Both the position numbers and the translations under genes were made by a program. From assembly GCF_910594005.1 (NCBI RefSeq), contig NC_057834.1, forward strand, positions 105,427,650 through 105,491,649: 64,000 bases of DNA, written 5' to 3'. Shown here in pieces: positions 11,480-22,615 of this stretch (position 1 is its first letter; every line of letters starts with the position of its first letter). Under the pieces are notes generated by a model that was not told the origin of the DNA, made no database searches, and was given only the letters and a program-made list of their open reading frames with translations. This DNA comes from Cervus elaphus. Lineage: Eukaryota; Chordata; Mammalia; Artiodactyla; Cervidae.

Positions 11480-11645
11480 TAAACATGTTTCAGTGTGTTA
11501 TCTCATGTGATCCTTATGACATTCTTGTGATGTAAGATGGGTTGAAAGCCCCATTTCCAACACCGAGAGGTCAAATGGTTCTCCCTGGGCCACACAGCAT
11601 GGATATTTACTGAACTGGAACTCTCAGCTCCCTAGTGCCTGGTTC
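11480..11645 (-). repeat. MIR fragment, antisense
   Basis: 'gtgttatctcatgtgatcct', 'gaaagccccatttccaacac', 'gagaggtcaaatggttctcc' and 'gggccacacagcatgg' follow reverse MIR order. Confidence 0.65.
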
Positions 11646-12735
11646 CTTTTCCATTCTCTCTCTTACTGGCTACCTTTAGAGCCAGTAGTGATCTTGTTTA
11701 GATCTTACTCTCTATTTTCTGAGCTCCCACTGGACCATCACCATCTTTAATGTCCTTACTCATATCCATGCAAGCCTCCAAATGCAGTGATTCCACAAAG
11801 ACAAGCAGGAGTCAACAGAGACTTTCTGGCTCCCGGGTCTTGGACCCCCTCCTTCTGTCTTTCACCTCCACTCAGTCCTCTCCTCCCTCCAATCCCGCTC
11901 ATCTGGACTGAATTCAATTATTTCTCACACTCTCATTACTGTCTGACCAAGATTTATGAGTTGATAATTGTCTGAAAGTAAGACCACAAAGTATCATTTG
12001 TGTTGGGGGCTAACCTTCCCGGTGACCTTTAGGATTAAAGGCAAAATGAAAAGTGTGATTTCTGCAGAGCCAAACAGGGTAATGTGATCTAACCTGGCTA
12101 ATCATCCAAAGCCTTGGATTTCCCTGGTGGAGGACACATTAAAGCTGGCACAAAGGGGCACAACTAATCCGGCAGGTTCCTTTCACAAATTAAATTTCTG
12201 AAGGCGTCACAACCCCCCTCCTTGGCTCTGGGGTGTATTCTGAGTGACGTTTTCCAAACAGGATGATGACAACAGCTCACACCTCTACGGCCTCAATCGG
12301 ATTATTTTTACAGGCTATTTAAAAACACATTTTTGAGAAGCCCTAATTGAAAACAGACTTCTTCCCTCATCTGGGTTTGCCAGTGGAGCATCATTGAGGG
12401 TGAGAGGAAAATGAATTCATGGAGGCTTTCCCAGGTCAGCGGGTGAGACCCAATCGTGAACTTCCCTGAAGCCCTGCATGTGGGATCCTGGCCCTTCCTG
12501 ATAGCTCTTTCTCACGTGGCCCCATCAGTCAAAGACAAAAGCAGGGAAAACTCTGCTTGAGACTCAGTATAATGCTTCAAGCCAGACTGAGACACTTGTG
12601 AAGCCTCTGCGGTTCCCAGTGGGGAATGTGCAGTACTGTGTCATTCTAGTAGAAGGTTACTTCCTAAGGGAAGAGGGGCCATTGGCCCATGTCCCATGCA
12701 ATGACTCATAAAATGAGAAGGCATTGTGGTAATGT
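11646..12735. other. Low-repeat stretch, possible conserved non-coding DNA
   Basis: No repeat or gene recognised. The interval 12,000-12,420 mixes AT-rich factor-site-like motifs (TAATC, AATTAAAT) with CpG-containing segments and no repeat signature. Conservation cannot be assessed from one sequence. Confidence 0.4.
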
Positions 12736-13227
12736 CTTCCCTCTATTTCAGCAGCCTTGTATTCAGTTCAGCACCTATTTATGGTCCCGGGCATTTTGCT
12801 AGGTCCTCTGGAAAAAATCTGTACAGTCTCAAGATGCTCACAAACTAGAATTTCCCCTCTGGGACTAGGACCCAGGGTCTTCCCAGTCTGGGCTGCAAAG
12901 TGGGCCCAGACTGCAAGGTGGGCTGACTTGTATGCACTGGGCCTTGGAGCAAGAGGAACCAAAGTTGTTGTGTTTGGAGAAAGGAGCCTCAGGAAGCAAG
13001 GACTGCTAATGGTGTCAAATCCAAGGGGCTGAAAGTGTGAGTGAAGGAGTAAAGACTGGAGCTTCAGGAGGGCAGGAACTATATTTGACACCCCTCCCTG
13101 CAGAGTACTCACAGTGCCTCTGGTTCACCAAAAGGCAAGATCAACCACTGCTTAATTTAATCCTCCTCCTCACCCACTGGCAATGTGTGGTGATACCGCC
13201 GTACACAGATATTATACTGAACCAACT
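12736..13227. other. Non-coding stretch, weak L2-like similarity
   Basis: 'cagcacctatttatggtccc' and 'gggcattttgctaggtcctc' resemble the reverse L2 3' end. The rest is unassigned. Open frames of 91 and 114 codons overlap on opposite strands and show no domain. Confidence 0.4.
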
Positions 13228-13240
13228 ATTTGAACACAGG

Positions 13241-13455
13241 GGGCTTCCCTGGGGGCTCAGCAGTAAAGAATCTGCTTGCAATGCAGGAGATATGGGTTTG
13301 ATCCCTGGATCGGGAAGATCCCCTGGAGAAGGAAATGGCAACCTACTCCAGTATTCTTGCCTGGGAAATCTGCTGGACAGAGGAGCCTGGCGGGAGACAG
13401 TCCATGGGGGTTGCAAACAGTTGGACTTGACTTACCAACTAAAGCACCACCACCC
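13241..13455 (+). mobile_element. Bov-tA SINE with perfect TSD
   Basis: Complete head-to-tail Bov-tA starting GGGCTTCCCTGGGGGCTCAG. It is bounded by an exact 13-bp duplication ATTTGAACACAGG at 13228-13240 and 13456-13468, so the insertion boundaries are certain. Confidence 0.96.
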
Positions 13456-13468
13456 ATTTGAACACAGG

Positions 13469-14497
13469 CTGGAAAACACATATTTGTTCTACTTTTAGTG
13501 TTTCTTCCACGTACTGTTTGTTTTTCCGAAGAACATTTTAAAGAAGCCTAGCACACCCGTGCAGCTGCAGAGCATTGGAGGGGCCACCACAGACTCTGGA
13601 GTTGGGCTGTCTGTCTCATCTGTGAAATGGGGCTATCAGAAGTGAGATAAAACATGCCAAGCACTTACACCAACACCTTGTCTATGTGAAGGGCCCCATA
13701 ATGATTACAAAGTGCTCATGAATGATGATCAAGAGCCTTCATTAATAAATGTGAGCGGCACCATCTCTCAAGAGTTCCTTTTGCATTCCAAAAACCTCCT
13801 CACTTGTTCCCAAATCATTCTCTTTGTTCTCTGTCCGACCAAGTTTTGGCCCCAAGTCAACTCTGCTCTGCACCCTCTTTGTGGAGCTGGCCTCTGGCTC
13901 TTTTGGTCTGCTGTTAGTACTTTGTCTCCTCTATGTCTGGCTTTCTGCTCTGTAAAATTTGGCTTGGACTGCACTCCTAGCTGTTGCACTTCAGATGGCT
14001 TCAGGTAAGTTCTCTGCTCACATCTGGCCTCTTGAATCCCTGCCCTGGCCCTGAGGCATCCTGGTCAACCCTCTGCCCTGGTGAGGTCCATCCAGCAATG
14101 GGCTGGAGTAGAGTGCTACCACCCATAAAAGCCAATTGTTAAAGGTTGCAGGAATTTTGTGTGCTGGTTGTTAAACATAACCACCTTTAAAACTTAAATC
14201 ATCTCAATTTGCAATCAGATATACAACACTTAGAGTTAATAAGTACTCAAAATTCATTGCTTCCAAATTATTTTATTACATTTTACCATGTGCCACAGAA
14301 ATCTGAGAAACTGCCCTGCTTACATTTATTAAGATCTATAGTCTTGAGGTTATTGCACCTGTATGGTGGAGGTACCACGTCCTGGGGTGCCACTGAGCAT
14401 CTTTGCCCAACTCTCTGTTCTGGGATGTCATGTTGGCAGCTTGAAATTGGTCATAGTGGGAGTATTTACATGATGGAAATTGGCAAGAGCGACAAAT
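13469..14497. other. Non-coding stretch with weak exon-like signals
   Basis: No young repeat. A weak MIR piece may lie at 13600-13670 ('gtctcatctgtgaaatgggg'). A TCAG/GTAAGT donor at 14001-14010 lies downstream of a pyrimidine-rich acceptor ending at 13917, giving an 87-nt interval open in one frame. This is suggestive only. Confidence 0.4.
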
Positions 14498-14800
14498 CCT
14501 AAAGGAGATCAACTTCTGAATATTCATTAAAAGGGATGATGCTGAAACTGAAGCTCCAATACTTTCGCCACCTGATGTGGAAAAGACCCTGATGCTGGGA
14601 AAGACTGAGGGCAGGAGGAGAAGGGGGTGACAGAGGATGAGACAGTTGGATGGCATCACTGACTCAATGGACATGAGTTTGAACAACTGTGGGAGACAGT
14701 GAAAGACAGGAAAGCGTGGCACGCTGCAGTCCCTGGGGTCGCAAAGAGTCAGACCTGACTTAGTGACTAAACAACACACAAAACAACAACAACAAAAAAT
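14498..14800 (+). mobile_element. BovB LINE (RTE) 3' end, 5'-truncated
   Basis: Starts 'aaatcctaaaggagatcaac' and runs through 'gaagctccaatactttcg', 'agacagttggatggcatcac' and 'gagtcagacctgacttagtg' to an ACAACAA-rich end. It matches the BovB 3' region in order. BovB is the autonomous LINE that mobilises Bov-tA. Confidence 0.92.
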
Positions 14801-16189
14801 TAGGGCTTCTCCCCTGGAGGAGCCTTAATTTGTCCCTTTTATTGCTTGGTGACCAGGTTGAGGGTTGGGACCAGTATCTATTCATCTTTGATGCCCACAC
14901 TCTCTCTCCCCACCCCTTCTGCTGTGCTGCCCTGCCTCCAGACTATTTGCGGGATGAAAACTCACATGTGGGTTTACAGAAAGGTGGGCTCTGGTACCAT
15001 CTGCCAAAGTTTCCTGGCCCTTTCCCTTGATCTCACAGGGTGGCAGGTGGTGAGAGGGTGAGTGACGGCAAGGGCTGTAATCCCATCCTCACTATTGTGA
15101 CTGGAGGGAGTTGGTTTTCGGTTGGGGTGGAGTTTTTCAGGACACTTGGTGGCTAATCTTCTGCACCAATGCATCTTGGGCCCGGCAGTTTCCATTAGCA
15201 AAAATTATCTTTTCAAAATGGAATTGGGTTTGTGTGTGTGTGCTGGGTAGATAGGAAGAAAGTTCACACTGTTGGTCTGGTAAGAAGGTGGCTGTAAATA
15301 TTATTTAAGGATGCTAAGCACTGTCCAAAGTTAGAAGAGTTTTTTGGTGATCAGACTGTTGATATAAATGTTTGCATTCAGGGTCTTTGTGTTGAATTTG
15401 ATGCCGGCATTGAAATGTCTAAATAGTGAATACCAGCTCCTTGTTACTGCAAATTTTTGAAGGGCCTAGGAAATAACATACAGCCCTGGGGTGTGTACAT
15501 TCATAAATTTCATGTAACGATAACTAGTTAACACTTTTCAAAGAGTCCTAGGAAACAGCCCATATGAACCTTCACATTTAAAACTCAGCTTCACACATTT
15601 TATAATTAAACTGCCTTCCAAGTGACTTGTAACCTGGGATTTTTCTTTTTTCCTAATAGTCTGTTTTGGCACCTTTTGGAACTTGGCTGTTAACCTGGGT
15701 GTCTGCCTTTGGGGAATAAACCCAAATTCTGGAGAATAAAAAGCCCTTGCTTGTGTTCTTGCAGAAGCACGTCTCACACAGGAGACCATGTTACGGGTGC
15801 CTCGCTCCCCAGGACCCCGAAACACGTCATCAGGTGAGTCTGTTAGGATTATCACTGGCTTAGATTTCTGACTCTGGGGACAGTGAGACACTGCCAGAGA
15901 AGAAACTGCTCTTCAGTCATTTTCCAACAAGCAGCTGGGGACCCCTGGGATCTGTGAGGCAATCGATCTGAATCTGTTTTAAAAATGGGCTCAAACAACA
16001 TGGTGGCTTTTTTTCTAAAACGGTCATTTTGATCATGTGGCTCTAAGACTGTGGACACAGCAGCCTGTGTCTGAGGCCTCTTCGCTAAATCAGAGCAAGG
16101 CACTAAAGCAACTTCATGAAAATTAATGCACATTTATGGTTGTGTCTACTCAAAATAATTATAGCCCTTGCTAACATTTCTCTGAGTGT
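14801..16189. other. Low-repeat stretch holding a candidate exon
   Basis: No repeat recognised over about 1.4 kb apart from a short TG run near 15230. It contains the candidate exon at 15765-15833. Confidence 0.45.
15765..15833 (+). other. Candidate internal exon, 69 nt, function unknown
   Basis: A pyrimidine-rich acceptor (TGCTTGTGTTCTTGCAG, ending 15764) and a consensus donor (CAG/GTGAGT at 15831-15839) bracket 69 nt. The length is divisible by three and all three forward frames are open. It carries five CpGs while close flanks carry almost none. I do not recognise the peptide in any frame. It could be a coding or lncRNA exon, or a chance pair of good splice sites. Confidence 0.35.
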
Positions 16190-16365
16190 GGCTATATTCT
16201 GGCATATTCTAAGAATTTATGTAACATTTCATTTTGTCTTCTATGCTGGGTGTTATTATTACCATCCCCATTTTTTTTTTTAAACCAGGGAAGAAAACTG
16301 AGGCTTTGAGAGGTTAAATAACTTGCCCAAGGTCACATGCCACTAAGTTGTTGGGATAGGCTTTT
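16190..16365 (-). repeat. MIR, antisense
   Basis: 'gctgggtgttattattacca', 'aaaactgaggctttgagagg', 'aataacttgcccaaggtcac' and 'ccactaagttgttggg' follow reverse MIR, with a T-run expansion in the middle. Confidence 0.82.
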
Positions 16366-16515
16366 CAAGCCAGAGCAGGGCAGGATGGAGAGGGCAGAGG
16401 GGGTCTGAAAGAGAAAATGCAAATACCCAGCCTAAGATACATGGCCAAAAGAGGGCCAGGTACTGTTTGGAGAAGCTTTTATTTCATTTGTACGTTGGGG
16501 TAGGGCTGGGTTGGG

Positions 16516-16730
16516 GTTTCCCAGGTGGCACTAGGGGTAAAGGATTCACCTTTCAATTCAGGAGACATAAGAGATGCCAGTTTGATCCCTGGGTCTGGAA
16601 GATCCTCTGGAGAAGGAAGTGGCAACCTACTATTCTTCTCTGGAGAATCCCATGGACAGAGGAGCCTGGTGGGCTATAGTCCTTGGGGTCACAAAGAGTC
16701 ACGACTAAGCGCCTGAGCACACAGCACATG
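16516..16730 (+). mobile_element. Bov-tA SINE
   Basis: Head 'ggtttcccaggtggcactag', middle 'ctggagaaggaagtggcaac', tail 'gtcacaaagagtcacgacta'. Near full length, with small deletions. Confidence 0.93.
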
Positions 16731-16786
16731 TACTGAGTTACCATGTGAAATGCATTTCTTACTGTGGATAAAGGTAAAAAAATATC

Positions 16787-16975
16787 TAGGGACTTCTCTG
16801 GTGGTCCAGTGGCTAAGACTCCCAGTTCCCAGCGCAGGGGGATCCCTGGTCTGGGAGCTAGGTCCCATATCCCACAACTAAGAGTTTGCGTGCTGCAACT
16901 TAAGACCTCAAGTCCTACAACTAAGACCTGGCACAGCCAAACAAACAAACAAACAAACATATAAATATTTTTTAT
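16787..16975 (+). mobile_element. CHR-type SINE
   Basis: Head 'gggacttctctggtggtcca', then 'ggatccctggtctgggagct', 'gtgctgcaacttaagacctc' and an (AAAC)n tail. The B-box segment is shortened. Confidence 0.9.
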
Positions 16976-17021
16976 AAAAAGTCTGAAAAACACTTTAAAG
17001 ACAACAAAGACTCACAGGGAC

Positions 17022-17158
17022 GGTGGTGGTGATGGGTGTTCAAACATGGACATGACCAGGTGACTAGATCAGTTCTGTCACTCAGGGTGGTGGTGGTGAT
17101 GGGTGTTCAAACATGGACATGACCAGGTGACTAGATCAGTTCTGTCACTCAGGGTGGT
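17022..17158. repeat. 67-bp perfect tandem duplication
   Basis: Positions 17022-17088 repeat without a mismatch at 17089-17155, and the match continues a few bases further. The unit begins GGTGGTGGTGATGGGTGTTC and ends TCTGTCACTCAGGGT. It is not part of a recognised repeat. Identity of the units implies a very recent event or a copy-number-variable or misassembled locus. Confidence 0.97.
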
Positions 17159-17334
17159 CATCTCTGGCTACTTTGCGCGGGTGGGGTAGGACCAAGGCCA
17201 GGCAGGTGAGTTCAGTGGCTACAACTGTCCAAGTGCTGGCTGGTTCCTCCTAGTCACAGGAAGAGCGTCTACCGTGCATTTAAAAAACCTGGCCTATTCT
17301 GTTCTACTGAGAAGCAGGTTGGCCTGAGCCTACT

Positions 17335-17510
17335 AGTGTGAGCTCTGGCTAGGTGGTCTTGAGCAATGTTTCTAGTTTATGTCTGTCTGTCTTCTCATCT
17401 GTATAATAGGGATAATAATAGTCCTGGCCTTGTAGGTTTGCTGTGAGGCCTGAGTCCTCAATTAGTTTAAATCCCTAGACCAAGGCTCAGTACTTGTTGC
17501 CTAATATAAT
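17335..17510 (+). repeat. MIR
   Basis: 'tgagctctggctaggtggtc', 'cttctcatctgtataatagg', 'gataataatagtcctggcct' and 'ggctcagtacttgttgccta' follow MIR order. Confidence 0.78.
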
Positions 17511-17574
17511 TTTGAAACTAACACAACTATGGCAATATGCTAATTATGGATTCCCCTAGTCACTGCCTATTTGA

Positions 17575-17870
17575 AAGTTGGTTACTGAGTAACCATTGTG
17601 TGCCTAGAACCTTGCCAGGTCTGGAGATACAGGCCAGTAGGGGAGACAAAGTGTGATGCTATAGAAATAATCATAAAAACTAATCAAGAAAAAAAAAAAA
17701 CTAATCAAGAGGGTCACTGATAATGCTTTAGGGTGATGTCCTCAATAGACTATCAGCTTCATGAGGACATGGATTTTTTTTGTCTGTTGTTTTTATTCCT
17801 TGCTGTATTTTGAACAATTAGAGCAGTGCCTGGTATATGGTAGATATTTATTGTCAGGTTATGCCAGCCA
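17575..17870. repeat. L2 fragments in opposite orientations
   Basis: 17575-17690 reads as reverse L2 ('accattgtgtgcctagaacc', 'ggtctggagatacaggccag'). 17740-17870 reads as forward L2 3' end ('catgaggacatggatttttt', 'agagcagtgcctggtatatg'). An A-run flanked by two 'aaactaatcaaga' copies lies at about 17676-17710. Confidence 0.65.
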
Positions 17871-17929
17871 CTATTCATATATATATATCATATTCACATA
17901 CATATGAATATATATGAATACCCACATAT

Positions 17930-18125
17930 TTATTTACAGATTTAAATGTAACAAGGCACCTAATTTCACATTAGCCTTATGAGGTACAAACTCTTCATCA
18001 CTCCATTTTAGCAATGAGATAGGTGAGCCCCAAGGTTACTCAATTGGTAGGAGGTAAAGCTGGAATCTGAACCCAAAGCAGCCTGACACCCATTATCCCT
18101 GCTCTTAACCACTCTGCTTTGCAAG
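17930..18125 (-). repeat. MIR, antisense
   Basis: 'cattagccttatgaggtaca', 'catcactccattttagcaat', 'gtgagccccaaggttactca', 'gctggaatctgaacccaaag' and 'ctgctcttaaccactctgct' match reverse MIR end to end. Confidence 0.85.
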
Positions 18126-18344
18126 AGATGGTGCATTAAAGACCCTCAGATGTTCAATGGCATTCTCAGGGGCATCACTGACGCAAGAGAAGGTCCACCC
18201 TGGGTCACCATGTTTGGATCTGATCTACTGCAATGGGGGATTAGCTCATTGACACAACCCAACTCTGGACTGTATGCTTTATAAGACCCTTTCAGACAGA
18301 GCAAACATCCCAGGACCATCTTTTTGTTCGCACCTCATTTCCAA

Positions 18345-18560
18345 AGCACTTCAACCCATCAAACAATTTACTAAGCATTTACCATGTGCTGGGAACTGTG
18401 CTTGGAGCTGCGGGGATGATGGAAGAAAAGTTTGGGCTTTCAAATTCCATCGACCCCATATGGGGAGAAAGGATCTCTGTAGAAGGAAAGGTCAGTAAGG
18501 ACACAGGTGTTTGGAATGAGCTATAGGAATGCTGAGGTGGAGAGGCCATGGCCATCCCCG
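18345..18560 (-). repeat. L2 3' fragment, antisense
   Basis: 'actaagcatttaccatgtgc' followed by 'tgggaactgtgcttggagct' and 'gcggggatgatggaagaaaa' matches the reverse L2 3' end. The remainder is eroded. Confidence 0.5.
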
Positions 18561-19899
18561 TGGTAGGTGAAGGCCTGATGGAGCTTGGGCTCACATCTTC
18601 CAAAGTGCCATGGGATGGATGGAGCCCCACTCCTCTACATGACTCCATTAAGTCAACTCTTGCCAACTCTTCTTCTTGGCCTTTGGTTTCTACTGCTCAA
18701 GGGATCCTGTATCATTTCTGGACACTGTGGCCTTTTCCACAGTACTCTCTTACCCCCTGGAATCTCTCTTCTTTTGGTAGGTTTAGGTAAAGACTAAGAA
18801 TTGGAAGAGAGGATGGGAAGCCTTGGGGGTGGGAGAAGGCTTGAGGAGCAGCAGTATGTGTTACCTGGCAGAGAGGGTGCCTTGACTGAGAAGTGGATTT
18901 CTCGCATGGTAGTAAACGTGAGCTAATGTCTGTGCTAAGCTGGGCGCCTTTGAAAGAGAATGATTATGGATGTTTTCCCTTCTTATTACATCTACTAATT
19001 TCCCCCCAAAATAACAAGTCCTGAAGGCTGATGTCTGCTGGGAAACTGGATCCTCAGGGACCATTTTCCGCATGTAAGTTCATTTGGAGTTTGCTCCCAG
19101 CTGCAGGGCGTGCCAGGTAACCCCGCCCCTCCTGGTTCCCAGCGTTTCCCTGGGCACTGTGTGGGATCCTTTGTAAGTCTGAGAAGCCCCCTCCTGCCTC
19201 AGGCCCCTAGGTTTGCACCCGGTTGGGTGGGTGCAAGATGTCTTCTTCCCCTTGTGAACCCTGGAGAGTCCTGGCAGGGCCGAGTACAAGCTGCTGAGTG
19301 GATTGTTTTGGTTCGTGGAGCCGACCCACCAGTCATCGGCTCCATGATTGATGCAGGGCCTGTGCTCTGGGTTAAGAAAAGCCGGGGTGTTTTCAAGGGA
19401 AAATTTTGGTCATAAGGCAAAGCCTAGCCAGATTTGAGATAAGTGTGAAAAATACATTACAAAAGGAAACCGACTGGAAGTTTCCTGACAAGGGAAACAT
19501 TTAACCCCCTGTAGAAGGAGTGTGAGAAGCACTCAGGCAGAGATGCTGGGTCTGTGTGTTCACGTCCTCATTGGAGAGGAGGGCTGAATGTGTCAGAGGC
19601 TGTGAGTGTGCAGTGTGTCTGTGTATGTGTGTTACAGGGAGAGAGCGAGCAAGCAAGAAGGAGCATCAGGGAAGGCAGGGGTATTAATCATGCTAAAAAC
19701 AATCTGGCCCCACGGGAATTTAAATATAAGGATCCAACTAAAATCAATGGGAAGTTTTATGAGACAATTTTCTTCTCGCCGGCTTTGGGGATTGTTTGAA
19801 CTCTCATCGAGCTTAGGACGGCTCTGGCTCAGAGCTCCTCCAATTCTCACACCTGTGCATGAGACAATGTGCATTTTCCACGTTAGCAGCCTTGAGCTG
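18561..19899. other. Low-repeat stretch leading into a promoter-like block
   Basis: No interspersed repeat recognised. A TG-rich run lies at 19598-19633. The part from about 19680 is moderately CpG-containing and repeat-free, which would suit regulatory DNA, but no gene is visible. Confidence 0.4.
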
Positions 19900-20140
19900 A
19901 CTCATCTCTAAAGGCTGCCACGGAGGGGGCCCCGCCGGCTCCCAAGCGCCTGGCTCTCTGGCTCTGACCGCAGGATCTCGCGAGACGTCAGAAGATGAGT
20001 GAGGAGGGGAGGGGGTGAGGAGGGGAGGGGGTGAGGCGGGGAGGGGCGGAGGGGTGGGTGGTGGGCGACCTTGGTGCTGTCCAGATAATGCCAGAGACCG
20101 GCTAGAAGCACGCAGGCTTACGGGTCGCAAATAGCTTCAG
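19900..20140. promoter_or_regulatory. Promoter-like CpG/G-rich block with TCTCGCGAGA
   Basis: The 10-bp palindrome TCTCGCGAGA lies at 19976-19985, overlapped by a CRE-like GACGTCA (19984-19990). This palindrome is an established core-promoter motif of vertebrate housekeeping genes. Downstream (about 20000-20070) is a G-rich tract of near-tandem GTGAGGAGGGGAGGGG units, GC boxes and many G3-G5 runs that could form quadruplexes. CpG is far denser than in surrounding DNA. No first exon with a good donor is obvious, so this could be a promoter of an unseen or bidirectional transcript, or an enhancer. Confidence 0.5.
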
Positions 20141-20524
20141 TGGTTCTCTATTGATTTCCGAACATGGTCCAGACACCTTGGAGTGGCTGAATCCCACTGA
20201 CCTGTCACGTTCTCTTTCCCAGCGCAGCATCTTTCACTCCAGTCACAGTGATGTTTCTGCTACACCTGGGACCACTCCTGGGACCGGCTATGCTTACATT
20301 ATTCTTTGCTCCTGGGGGTGTCATTTCCTCAGCCTAGAAAGCCTACTACACCCCACTTCTCACCTTGATGTGGCTCTTCTAATTTAAATAGGATTAATTA
20401 TGAACTAGTTCAGATTTCCATCCAGAAAAATACAGAATTTCTTTACCAGAAACTCAAGAGAGGTTGGCATTTGCAAAAATCCTTTTCTTTTTCCTTGCCC
20501 TTACCCTGGAGGTAAGCACGGTGG
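20141..20524. other. Non-coding stretch, no repeat recognised
   Basis: Unique-looking DNA between the promoter-like block and an old L1. Nothing further is supported. Confidence 0.4.
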
Positions 20525-20945
20525 TGAAGCTGGTATATAATCATTTCCAATGCAATTTTATTATATTTAAATGTATCCACAAATAATACACAACACTGTT
20601 TATGTGATTTTATATTTTGCATAATTGTATTAATCTGCCCATATCCACTGGGGAGCCATTTGGCAATACTTGGTAAGTAACACATACCAGTCAGTCATTC
20701 CACTCCTAATTGTCTATGGTAGGGAAAGAGCTCCAATGTGGTTGAGGCATGGATCGGGACAGTCAACCTAATAGTGCAAAATGGTAACAGCTTAATTGTC
20801 CCTTTGTAAATCAAAATATGCTGTGGTTTCATAAAATGAGATGCTGTACGGTAGTTAAAATAGACAACCTCTAAATGCATTGTAATCATAAGGTGAGATT
20901 AAAAAAATAGTCACGTTGCAAAATGGCCTGCTCATCTTCCATGGC
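20525..20945 (+). repeat. Old L1 (L1M class) fragment
   Basis: 'ggggagccatttggcaatac', 'tcagtcattccactcctaat', 'aacagcttaattgtcccttt' and 'aaatatgctgtggtttcata' follow the order of the L1 ORF2 end. Badly decayed; the left boundary is approximate. Confidence 0.6.
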
Positions 20946-22189
20946 TAAATTAAAAATATAATCCTTCTCTGTAATGAACTGTTCTCTGAAAAAAATCCCA
21001 TCCAAATGAAGTGAATTATACTTTTCTATAGAAATTTATTTATAACTTTATTTGTTTAAGGGTTACTTCACACCCTTCCATCTCTATCACATGTACATTA
21101 TGAACATCTTAAATATAGAAATCTGGTCTTAGTCATGTTTTTGTCCCCAACGTCCCAGCCTGAGAGCTTGCTTATAATTGGTACTCAGTCAGTTGTTGTG
21201 CAGAGAGACAAATGCACGTATTGTGTTTCTAAACACTTCCACATAGTTCATGACTTTCTCTGTCTTGACATCTTTATCTCTACTTTCCATGAGGAAACTG
21301 ACTGTAGTACATTGTATCACGTGACTTGCCTGTGGCCAATGAGGGCAGTAGTTGACAAGACTCTAGCTGTCCTGTCTCTTGCATTAAACCAGCCTGTATT
21401 AGATTTCAAAAAAGTGGAATGATTTAAATTTTGTCACTTGCCTAATGTATTTGGGAGAGATGGTGGAAGACTTTCTTGGAGTCTTAGAGACAGAGTGAGA
21501 AAACAGCCCAGAGAACGGGAGTGATTTCAACTCAGCATAATTGAATAAATATGTTTGAATATTTGTAATGTGCCAAATAATTGCTTGAGCTCACCCAGGT
21601 GGAATAGTTGGAGAAATCACTGGGGAAGTGCCTAGTAGAACACTGGCAAAGAGTAGGTTTCAATAAAGGTCAATTCCCTTTCCTTCTTTAAGGACAGATT
21701 CGGGACTAGAACCCAGATTAACGGAACCCAAGTCCAGCATCTTTTCAACCCTATCACGGTCTTCCAGAGGTGCAATCAGGAAAATGAATCTGTTGGGAGA
21801 TCACCTCTGTAATACCCTTGCTGGAGAAAATGATAACACGGAATTTCTGACAGCTCTTTTGCTCCATCACTTCAGCCCCCATCTCATTTTATGCTCACAT
21901 GGCCATTATTCTCTATTAGCATACTAATAAATGTTTATGAGATTATACTGTATAAACTATAAACTTTTACATATTATTAATTAACCTCATATGTTGGATT
22001 GAGAGCTCCTGAACATTTACAGACTTGTCAAACAGGAGAGTGGTATAGAGGGAACCATGTCTGCAAAACTGGTCTTGTCTGCTCTGTCTGGAGGAAGGCT
22101 TGCGTTTTCTCTGTGTGTCTCTTAAGTGCCAGCCACAGACAGCACTGTACTGATATTTAAGAACAGTAGAACTGGTCTTGTCTCTTCCC
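20946..22189. other. Non-coding stretch with probable MIR piece
   Basis: 21215-21415 resembles antisense MIR ('tttccatgaggaaactgact', 'tatcacgtgacttgcctgtg'). The rest is AT-rich and unassigned. A 95-codon frame at 21135-21422 covers the MIR-like piece and is not credible as a gene. Confidence 0.4.
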
Positions 22190-22300
22190 AGATATGACCT
22201 TGAACAAGTTTTCTAACCTCTCAAAGGCCCAGTTTCTTTGTTTGCAAAATGAGTGTAACAATAGTGCCTATCTATGAGGTGCTTGGCATCTGTCAGGTAC
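22190..22300 (+). repeat. MIR core fragment
   Basis: 'gatatgaccttgaacaagtt', 'ttctaacctctcaaaggccc', 'gtttgcaaaatgagtgtaac' and 'atctatgaggtgcttggcat' follow MIR. Confidence 0.72.
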
Positions 22301-22615
22301 CCAGGAAAACAGAATATAATCGAACCAATGCAGAACCAATGAGTGGACATACCAGGGAATCATAGTTCTCTTTGTTTATGACATAAAGACCAATAGTAGG
22401 TAATATTGAATGACCTGCATTTCAGTGTGGGAAGTGGTATATTTTCATTGGAGGTGTATAAGGAAAAGCTATTTGCATGGGTGGAAATGTACACCATGTA
22501 AGGTTTCTTTTATTCTTACTATCCAAGGATGTTATGACTGTCATTTTTTTTAGGGCCAGAGAGAAGGCAAAAGGGGGAGTGGTAACCAAGGAGTCTTAGA
22601 TTCTAGCTGTAACTT
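22301..22615. other. Non-coding stretch, no repeat recognised
   Basis: About 315 bp with no recognised repeat or gene, ending at the antisense BovB. Confidence 0.4.
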
